A program made the translations under genes and the position numbers. Shown here in pieces: positions 29,502 through 37,692 of a DNA stretch of 37,692 nucleotides. Source of the stretch: Dimorphilus gyrociliatus (taxonomy: Eukaryota > Annelida > Polychaeta > Dinophilidae); the NCBI GenBank assembly GCA_904063045.1, contig CAJFCJ010000184.1:10212-47903 (forward strand), read 5' to 3'. The notes below the pieces were generated by a model. The model was not told the origin of the DNA and ran no database searches. It saw only the letters and a program-made list of their open reading frames with translations. The stretch's first letter is position 1. The number at the start of each line of letters is the position of its first letter.

Positions 29502-31218
29502 TATGTCTTCACAACGTTTTAAAGATTTACTAAACTTCTTCGAAAATAAGTCAAAGAACAGCTTTTGTAAAAATGAAAAGGAAGGGACAATGCAAGTATT
29601 CAGAAAACAGTTTTATATCTGAAAGTGCTGAGAAAAGTCCAAAGTTACAACCTATTCACGTTAGGAAGGTTGTTTTTGATTTGGAAGCTACTGAGTCTAG
29701 ACAGGTTACAAGAAATCATTTTTCTCTAACAACAGAAGAAGAGAATGAATCTTTGAAGAAAATCATAGTAGTACAACAGTTAAACAAGACTTTAACAAAG
29801 TAGATGAAATACATTTAGATGAGATGAAACTGAAATACCAGCCAAAGAAGGTCTAACTATACAAAATTCTAATTTCGATGAAATTTCTCATGATGTGAAG
29901 AAACTTTAAAGATAGGGCTTCAATAAATACATATGATGAAGAGGAACCTCAGACAAAGAGATCATTATTTTAAATCCAGTAGATATAAAGTTGATGTCCT
30001 GTAAAAAAAATACGAGATGATAAAGAGAATAATGAGGTGCATTCGGAGAAGATTCCATTTTAAATCCAGTAGATGAAGTTGAAGAAACTGTAAAACTATA
30101 ACCAGTCGAGCAGATGATAAAGAGGAATTAATTGAGGTGCATTCGGAAGAAGATTCCATTTTAAATCCAGTAGATGAAGTTGATGAACCTTTAAAACCTA
30201 GTACACCAGTCGAGACAGATGATAAGAGAAATCAGTAGAAAACACCGAAAGCAATTTAACATTCGACTACTCTGAGGAAAAGAAGATTGATGAAAATAAA
30301 ATAGAAGTACTACAAAAAGAAGATGAAAAGAAAACAAAAAGAATTTTTTCAACCAAATATAATACTGATATGGAAGTTATTGCTTATTCGAACCAGGAAA
30401 TAAAGACTGCACTCGAGAAAAGTCCTATAAACAAACTAAAGAACGTATATGCTGATTTAAAATACCAAAAGTATTCACTTCATACTGCCAAAAAATATAG
30501 ACCAAAAAGTTCAATTTTTAAATCTATTAGTAGCAATTTATCTCAGTTTTTTACAGGAAGGAAAGTTATTGAGTTGCCAGAACTTAAAATAACGGCCAAT
30601 TTTGACACACTTAGAGATTTTATTTGTGAAAATTCCTTAGAATCAGAAAAATTGAATTCTTTAAATATGGATATTGTCAAAGATATTGAGCAACAAATCA
30701 ATAACAATCGATGTATAGACAATAGATATACTCCAGAACAATGCTTATACGCATTAATGAATCATATTAGAAATGCTGGAGAGATAATTCCTCGTCTATT
30801 TTTTACTCCTATAAGTCAGATCTTTAGTAACTATAATAAAGAAGTACAAGAAAAAGAAACTAATGAATTGTTTCAAATACTATGTGTTGGACTTGGCGAG
30901 CAACGCTATAACATACTAATCCAAATATTCGAATTATTTTTAAAAATAGAAGAAAAGGCTGTCATTACAGAAGACAAAGAGAAAATAACCTTCTTATCTC
31001 TGCTAAATAGATTTTCACCAATTTTCTTTGGTAGTGTTGATTTAGATAATCCTCGTACTGTAAATTATCAACGTTTAATTTTAGAAGGATTAATCGTAGA
31101 GTCTTTAGAAATGCAACCAGAAAATGAATTTTTAGAAGATGTAAATGAGTGGAACAAGGATTGTGTGAATGGTAAAACCAAATCTCATCTATCAAAACTG
31201 GCATGTGGATGTCTTTAA
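29502..31218 (+). CDS. RhoGAP-like protein with acidic tandem repeats, frame broken as assembled
   Basis: I place the start at 29502 (MSSQRFKDLLNFFENKSKNS), directly after GCCCCT. The frame shifts into 29573-29803, then moves several times through an acidic, repeat-containing stretch, and is open from about 30222 to the stop at 31218. In the last frame, residues about 75-222 (from 30370) resemble a divergent RhoGAP fold: EIIPRLFFTPIS takes the place of the L-P-x-P-L block, and LGEQRYNILIQIFELFLKI plus FLSLLNRFSPIFFGS match the last helices. I do not see the arginine-finger block, so GTPase activation is doubtful; it may only bind a Rho-type GTPase. Indels cluster in the repeats and may be consensus errors. 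Family assignment is tentative. Confidence 0.55.
29960..30235 (+). repeat. Coding tandem repeat in the RhoGAP-like gene
   Basis: The block TTTTAAATCCAGTAGAT recurs at about 29970, 30059 and 30159, in units of about 90-100 bp that also contain GAGGTGCATTCGGA and CAGTCGAG. In frame the unit reads LNPVDEVDE-LKPSTPVETDD, highly acidic. Unit lengths are not multiples of three as assembled. Confidence 0.65.
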
Positions 31219-32265
31219 TAAATATAAACATAAATGATTTTTAGTTTTTAGGGGAAATCTCCTCTTATTTTATTCTATTTGTTATTTACTATACTTATTA
31301 ATAGGATTATTTAATTTTATGAAACAAATGTAGTGTTATAGTTAAACTTTGATTATTAATTAATTATTATTGAATTTTTGTATTCAATAATATTTTAATA
31401 TGTTATTATACCTTTTTTAAAAAAAAGTTTTATGCTATTTTTCATATAATTCTATAAAATAAATATAATCAAACATTTAAATTATATATTATAAGAGTCT
31501 TTACCATCAAATTCTTTTATCAGGTACTATATTAAAATGTTCTATATTATATAATTATAGGTATCTTCATGTTAGATAGTTTCATATTCAACCACAAAGA
31601 TTTTAGCTCAAAACCTGAATAACTGTGAATAAGGGCACCGTAAAAAAATTAAGAAACTAATTTTTTAAATTCGTCTAAGGGCTTAAAAACAAAACATTTA
31701 TGTGTATGAGATACAAAGTATCATAAATCTAGCATATGATATCATACAACTCGAGGGGTTCCTGATAAAAAATAAACTATAGTTGTGTAAAAAGCAAGTT
31801 CTTTCAGATAGTGTGATTCATCAAAGAAATAGAAGTTTAGTTACATAAAATTGATAAAGAAATCATACCAAGCTGTTTTAGAGGAAAGCCAAGATTAAGA
31901 GTGTATTGTCAATTTTGTAGAGATTTACATTGAGTACTTTTTCTTCCACTAGAAATAAAACAGTAAAAATGTTTAATGAAATACATTATGTATAAATTAA
32001 GCAGATAGTCTAAATAAGCTTAATGATAATCTTTTATTAGTTTACAATATAATTTAAGAATAACTTATTGATAGTTGGCTCAGAAATCTCTAAATGAATG
32101 ATTAAACTAAAAAAAAGAAGTTGAGGTGAAATTCGCTAAACTTAGGACTGAAAACTTAACATTTCACCATATTTATATAAAATAAAAAAAACATTGTAAA
32201 TTAATAGATGAATATGACGAACAAGGAGAATGATGGAAGATAAAGTATAATAAGTGAATATTTTT
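31219..32265. other. AT-rich intergenic DNA
   Basis: Nothing recognised between the RhoGAP-like gene and the Merlin element. Confidence 0.5.
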
Positions 32266-32307
32266 GGTTAATGGGAATTATAAGGGTTTTTTGAAAATTT
32301 TCAAGGA

Positions 32308-32314
32308 CCCTCCC
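32308..32314 (+). promoter_or_regulatory. CCC start motif of the Merlin transposase
   Basis: ACCCTCCCTT ends seven bases before the ATG at 32322, just inside the left inverted repeat. It resembles the start signal of host genes. Confidence 0.45.
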
Positions 32315-32321
32315 TTAAAAA

Positions 32322-33323
32322 ATGGTTAATATTAAAAATTTTAATTTTATTGTTCCTGAGTCAGAAATATTATCTTTTTCTGAAATAAAATCATATAATT
32401 TAACTGCTGATTATATAGAATCCTTATCTAGGAAAAAGGATATAATTATGTTTATGGCTAGATGGAGATTATTAAACAACAATCAAATATGTCAACCATG
32501 TGACATAAAGATGTATTTACACGAGGATAGAAAAATAACAGATGGTTTCAAATTTATTTGTAGACAGTGCAAGAAAAAACAATCCGTAAGATATGGAAGT
32601 TTTTTTTATAAATCAAGAATGCCATTAAAAATTTTATTAAAAATCATAAGGAAACTACTTTTTGGAATCAACAAATGTGTGATAGGACACAGTTTTAGTA
32701 TATGTAGAAAAACTGTTTCTAAATGGGATAAAATTATTTTAGAGGCTATTGCCTTAAATTTAAATATTACTAGAACACGTATAGGTGGAATTAATGAAGA
32801 GTGTCTACCTAAAATCGTTGAAATTGATGAAAGTTTATTTTTTAAAAGAAAGTATAATCGAGGAAGGCTATTAGAGCAATGCTGGTATGTTGGTGGAATC
32901 GAAAGAGGTACATCAAATATTTTTGTTGTACAGGTACCTGATAAAAAGAAAGAAACTCTTAAAAGAGTTATATTAGATAATGTAGAGATAGGCACCACAA
33001 TTATTACAGATGAGTGGAGTGCTTATAAAGCTGCTCTGGCAGAGACTGATGATTTTGGACATGAGACCGTAAATCATACATACAATTTTGTAAACCCACA
33101 TAATCCTGATGTGCATACTCAAAACATCGAATGTTTTTGGAGTACGAGTAAAAGAGAGATCAGAAAGCATGTCAATTGCAAGGACTTACAATTTCTTTAT
33201 TTATTACAATCAATTTGGTTTAGAAAAGTAGATAAATTTAAAAGATTTAATGAAATAATAGTTCTCTTCTCTAGTAATTCATATGAGGCAGAGTTCAACG
33301 AATTAATAAACTCTAATTTATAG
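32322..33323 (+). CDS. Merlin (IS1595/ISXO2-like) transposase
   Basis: This 333-residue cut-and-paste transposase belongs to the DDE_Tnp_IS1595 group. It has an N-terminal zinc ribbon with CQPC and CRQC pairs (residues about 57-85), a helix-turn-helix-like part (about 100-140), then the catalytic core: D in VEIDES (about 168), D in IITDEWSAY (about 228) and E in HTQNIECFW (about 268). A GRLLEQCWYVGG block lies between the first two. No stop or frameshift interrupts it, and all three acidic residues are present, so it may be active. The ATG follows a CCC motif. It is distinct from the broken copies in the first 8 kb, which have different inverted repeats. Confidence 0.92.
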   Translation: MVNIKNFNFIVPESEILSFSEIKSYNLTADYIESLSRKKDIIMFMARWRLLNNNQICQPCDIKMYLHEDRKITDGFKFICRQCKKKQSVRYGSFFYKSRMPLKILLKIIRKLLFGINKCVIGHSFSICRKTVSKWDKIILEAIALNLNITRTRIGGINEECLPKIVEIDESLFFKRKYNRGRLLEQCWYVGGIERGTSNIFVVQVPDKKKETLKRVILDNVEIGTTIITDEWSAYKAALAETDDFGHETVNHTYNFVNPHNPDVHTQNIECFWSTSKREIRKHVNCKDLQFLYLLQSIWFRKVDKFKRFNEIIVLFSSNSYEAEFNELINSNL

Positions 33324-33379
33324 TTATTTTAATAATTCCTCATTTTAACAAAAATTTTTATTTTTTAGTAATTTTTAAA

Positions 33380-33432
33380 AATTTTCAAAAAACCCTTATA
33401 ATTCCAAAAAACCCTTATAATTCCCATTAACC
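33380..33432 (-). repeat. Right inverted repeat of the intact Merlin element, with internal duplication
   Basis: Reading inward from 33432, GGTTAATGGGAATTATAAGG and TTTTTT are followed at once by a second GAATTATAAGGGTTTTTT before GAAAATTT. The left repeat has only one. Confidence 0.75.
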
Positions 33433-35500
33433 AAATTTTCTTTTGTATATATTAATTTATAAGAAAATTGCAAAAAACAGTAAAACAGATTATTATAACA
33501 TTAAACTTTTATCCTTTTTATTTAAAAGTGCAAACATGCTTCTTAATAAATCTAGTGTATTATTATAATCTGTATGATGTAAAAATAGAATTTTTTGAAT
33601 ATTCGAATTCTATATAAACTACTTATTTTATAGTTTTTTACATTTGATTTTCATGTTTCATAATTTGTATAATGATCATTTCAATTTTAATATAAGAAAC
33701 GAGATTGCATAGGCAATAGATTTTTGATGACTTTTTTAATATTCAATCCTTATTTAACTATTTATTACCTTAATTAAATGAGAATAGGGTTACGGATAAA
33801 ATAATAACTTATTTAGATAAAGTAAAATGTTTATATTATACACTTAAATTTTTGTTTGTATATATATTTAAATGACATTAATCTCATAAAACTATATATT
33901 ACTAACAGACCAAGGTTTATAGGATTTTTTATCTAAGTAAATATCCATGCTTATAATGTGTCTGAAACCAGTATTCTTCAATTTAGTCTATTTAACTGAT
34001 TTTTCTAAGTTTATTCTTTGTTATATACTTTATAAATAATAAATTTTAGGTTATTAGGTATTCAAGAGTGTTGGCTAAAAAAAAAGTAGATGAATTCGCT
34101 ATTAACAAAACAACATCCCATTTAATTCTCAGAATTTAGTTTAAGAACACCTCATTGAATAAATAGATTTTGATAATGTTACTTTTTTTGTTTATTTATA
34201 ATGTTTAATATAATTGATTAAAAATATAGAAAATTGATTATTTTAAATGCTAAATACCAATAATCCTTTTTGGCTAAAAATTATTTGTTTTCAATTCTAT
34301 GAAAGAACGATTTGATGTTAGATTCTCCTTTTTTATTATTTTAGAGTTTTTATTAAAATAAAGAGAAGTATATCAAAGGATTAAGTCTGGTGTATTTCTA
34401 TGATATCCTGGTATCCACTTATTTGATGTAAAAAGGTGTATCTGTAATGACTGAATCAAGATCTTATACAGCTTTAAGCATGTATAATCAATAGTTTTAG
34501 GGGTGTATATATATTTAAGTACCATTTTGAGGATCATCAGATAAATGAAGATTAAACTTCGTTTAAAATGGGCATACGAGCTATTTATTCTGTAATAATA
34601 TAATTTTATAGAAGAGATACCATTTATTTTTTTAAATAAGTAATATGAAAGTGTGTATATAAAAAACAAAACTTAATATGTTTGGTACAGATAATAAAAT
34701 AAAAAAATAATATAGGCTGTGTTATAAAACTCTTTAATAGCAAAATAAGTAAGAAAGGAGAATTAACAGGTTTGTAATTGAAATTTGTAAAATTTTGCTC
34801 ATTTCTATCGACAATTTTAAAAAAGAATGTTTGAAATATAAACAGATTAATGATACAAAGTATACTTATGTATAATAAAAGGATAGTTTTTATTCGAAGA
34901 ACTAAGTATTCTAAATCATTTCTAACTTAGGTAACAGCTTATTAGTGACTAAAGAAAAGATGTAAAATATAAAGTTTTAAACTATTGATGATTTACTTAA
35001 TAATTAAAAGATAAACAGGGAAAGACACAAAGATATATCATATTACTCAATTTAGTTTAATTAGAAGACGTAATATCGACGTCTCAGTAAAAAAGAATAT
35101 TTATTAAACATTTAGTGGCATTTCCAATTTTAACATCAAAAAATTATGAGTTTTACTAAAATAAAAAATAGAGAGTTTTATTAAAATTTATATCTATTAT
35201 CAAACATGTCAAATTTATATAATATATTCGAATATATTAGATTATTTTTCATAAGAAATTTGATGTTTTTTATTCGATTTTTCTTGGAAACTGATGTTTC
35301 AAAAAAAAAAAGACTTTTTAAAGAGTTTTATGTTCTTAGAACATTCCCAAATACATTTATAACTTGATTTATAAGCGTTCTATATTCGTAGGTACTTATT
35401 TACTACGTATTTATTTAAACTTTATATATTAGACTAAAATGACGTAAATTGCATTTCCTAAAAAGTTTCTATCAATCTTTATTTCAAAAAACATATTTTC
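33433..35500. other. AT-rich intergenic DNA
   Basis: About 2 kb with nothing I can support. A 98-codon minus-strand frame at 34373-34669 lacks a start motif and a recognisable domain. Confidence 0.5.
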
Positions 35501-35507
35501 GGGCCTT

Positions 35508-37692
35508 ATGTTTTTTAATGTGAGCAACAATATGAGATTTTTTTATGATTTATGTAAACTTTCATTATTCTACGGTTATATCTTCAGTACAAACAATAAT
35601 CATAAAGTAGCTAGAGCTAAAGTACAACATGGAGAATTTTTAATATACAAAGACTGTTCACAATTTATTCGAAGAAAGAGTTTAGTGATATAAAAGAGGA
35701 AATGAAATATGTTCAAGAATTTTATAAACTCAAAACTCTGGTTTTGAATAATTATTACTTACCTGATGGGGTACTAGAGTATATAGGAATACTAAGTGAC
35801 TTAGAAGAGCTTAATTTAAAAAATAACAGACAATTGGGAATAAAGGATTTTAATGGAATTATGTTGTTAAAAAACTTGAAAATGCTTGAAGTAGGCTATT
35901 GCAATATACCAACAGGTGCACTAAGAGGAATCGAAAATTTAAAATATTTGGAAGCACTTGATTTGCAAGGAAATTTTAACATAAGTTGTGAGGACTTCAA
36001 CAACATTTTTATGTTAAAAGGCTTGGAAGTTTTAAACTTGACAAATTGTCGTGTGGCTAGAGGGGCGGTGTCTGGCATCCACAAACTCATTCATCTGAAA
36101 TCTTTATACTTAGGAAGAAATCCATGGCTTGCAGAGGACGATTATATGTCAATTGGTAAAATCATTACTTTAGAAAAATTAGAATTGGGGGGTTGTAGAA
36201 TAAAAAGTGGCTCAGTATTTAGTCATATGAATAAATGCTTTCAAAAATTAATACACCTGGATTTAAGTGGTAACTTAAATTTAACCTTGAATGATACGGA
36301 CTGTATAACAAAATCGTACAATTTAAGAAGTCTAAATCTTTCTGAGTGTGAACTTCGACCAAACTCTTTGAGAAATATAGACAGATTAGGGAACTTAAAA
36401 ACCTTAAAATTATCTAAAAACAACCAATTATCTGAAAAAGACACTAATGCTATATTTTCACTTTTATCCCTTGATGCTCTATATTTAGATGACTGTGAGT
36501 TTGAAAATTATCAATTATGTTATATTCAGCGACTAAAAAATCTGACTTTGTTGAGTTTAAAGAATTTTGGGTTCATAAAACCTGGCAATATTCATAATTT
36601 GACTAAACTTAGAAAACTGAAAGAACTCAATTTAGATGGTTGTAAAGTAAAAGAAATTAATCCAAGACAGTTAGAGATGTTTTCTAAGATGCAAAAGCTT
36701 GATTTAAGAATAAGTTATCACAACCATATGACAGAGGTAAACAGAATGCCTAGATTAAAAAGGCTGGAGGTCTTAAGATTAAGAAAATTCTATACTAAGT
36801 TGCATAAATTATCGAATCTTAAGGTTCTTGATTTAGCATGTATTCTTAATATAAGTGATAACGATATGCAAAAAATTTTCAAATGTAAAAAGCTTGAAGT
36901 GTTGATATTGAGTTACTGTGACTTAAAAGCCAACGCTCTTAAGGGCATTAGTAAGCTTCAGAATTTAAAAAAGCTTCATTTAAATGGTAACAAAAATTTG
37001 TCCTCAGTGGAAGTATCCGAAGTAACAAAACTGATAAATTTATGTTTTCTATCCATGTCAAGTTGTAATTTAAATCCGGGGATTTTTATCGGAGCAAGTG
37101 TTCTTACAAAGTTAAATACACTCTTTTTAAATGGAAACAAGAATTTAATAATAGATGACTTTTCATGGATTTATCAACAAACAATGCTTGAATATTTAGC
37201 CATTGAAAGACCAGGGTCAGAGGTAGATACACTTAGTAACATTTATAAACTCGCAGACTTAATTCATCTTGATATTCAAAACGTTGAGAATCTAACAGAT
37301 TTGGAATTTAATGCTATCTTTAATCTTAAAAATCTAAGAACACTTAATCTCGCTAATTGTAATTTAAATCCAGGTAGGTTAGTAAACGTTGATAAGATGG
37401 AGAAACTCGAGGTTCTAGATTTACATTCTAATATGAGACTTGCTAAAGAGGACTATTTAAGTATTTTTAGGTTACAAAATCTATTATCATTAAGACTATC
37501 AAGATGTGGATTGAAAAAAGGTATTCTAAAAGAAGTTAGTTTTCCTAAAAACCTAAGATGTCTTTATTTAAGCTTACAGCAAACTCTAGAAACAGATGAT
37601 TTCTCAAAGATATATAAATTTCCAGTGCTAGAAAAAGTTTTTATTGAAGAGGGAGATGAGGATAGCATGGCAGAAAGAAGATTTGTTGCTGA
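35508..37692 (+). CDS. Large leucine-rich repeat protein, family member 2, 3' incomplete
   Basis: The start ATG at 35508 follows GGGCCTT and begins MFFNVSNNMRFFYDL, like the corrected start of the LRR gene at 10241. The first frame runs to 35693. The LRR frame (open from 35621, first ATG 35702) then runs without a stop to the window edge, at least 663 codons. One base appears to be missing near 35640-35690. The LRR part alternates Cys-start units (LEVGYCNI, LNLTNCRV, LNLSECEL) and Asn-start units (LNLKNNRQL, LDLSGNLNL), the same plan as gene 1, followed by less regular units around 36650-36850. No other domain is visible before the edge. It probably binds proteins; localisation is unknown. 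Confidence 0.8.

Larger units (their letters stand above)
32266..33432 (+). mobile_element. Merlin/IS1595-type transposon, apparently intact
   Basis: Terminal inverted repeats start GGTTAATGGGAATTATAAGG (left from 32266; right ending at 33432) and continue into GGTTTTTTGAAAATTT. The right repeat holds an extra internal copy of the AATTATAAGGGTTTTTTG unit. One open transposase gene fills the middle. A clear target duplication is not visible: the flanks are AATATTTTT and AAATTTTCT. Confidence 0.85.

Noticed and set aside
30965-33170. Minus-strand frames opposite the RhoGAP-like gene and the Merlin transposase
   Set aside because: Shadows of well supported plus-strand genes.
34373-34669. 98-codon minus-strand frame
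   Set aside because: Hydrophobic, AT-driven composition, no start motif and no recognised domain; a chance frame is more likely.

Overview
The window looks like a microsporidian genome scaffold. The strongest evidence is the ribosomal operon on the minus strand. The SSU rRNA is only about 1.35 kb (about 20290-21640). A spacer of roughly 25 nt follows, and then a 5.8S-like stretch runs straight into the LSU with no second spacer. Fusion of 5.8S to LSU is a microsporidian hallmark. Supporting signs are short C-runs just before many start codons, TATA boxes 20-30 bp from ATGs, very AT-rich intergenic DNA, no recognisable introns, and a gene set typical of these parasites (longin SNARE, large LRR proteins, a RhoGAP-like protein, Tc1 and Merlin/IS1595 transposons, a LINE). 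I cannot name the species.

Layout: 1-345 is a Merlin transposase relic cut by the window edge. 1393-1995 is an R-SNARE. 3.3-8.0 kb is a transposon graveyard: an integrase relic, a Tc1 relic, and a three-level nest in which a Merlin relic is split by a Tc1 element, whose right inverted repeat was then hit by a second Merlin element. 8333-10241 (minus) is an LRR gene with LINE 3'-end fragments on both sides. 10.4-17.6 kb is a block of LINE-derived DNA, all pointing left: three 3'-end fragments, a 1.1 kb repeat, a LINE with endonuclease, reverse transcriptase and zinc knuckle, a 593-base run of N, and a second 1.1 kb repeat that ends against the LSU gene. 17.6-21.6 kb is the rDNA. 21.6-29.3 kb is AT-rich and gene-poor, with two small hypothetical genes and another Tc1 relic. 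29502-31218 is a RhoGAP-like gene with acidic tandem repeats and a duplicated promoter. 32266-33432 is an apparently intact Merlin element. From 35508 to the right edge is a second LRR gene, 3' incomplete.

The host genes share no obvious pathway; SNARE and RhoGAP point to membrane traffic and small-GTPase signalling, and the LRR proteins are probably interaction proteins. Most other content is mobile DNA. Many reading frames are broken by one-base indels, often at homopolymers (LRR start, RhoGAP repeats, Tc1, LINE). Part of this may be long-read consensus error rather than decay, so 'pseudogene' calls need care.
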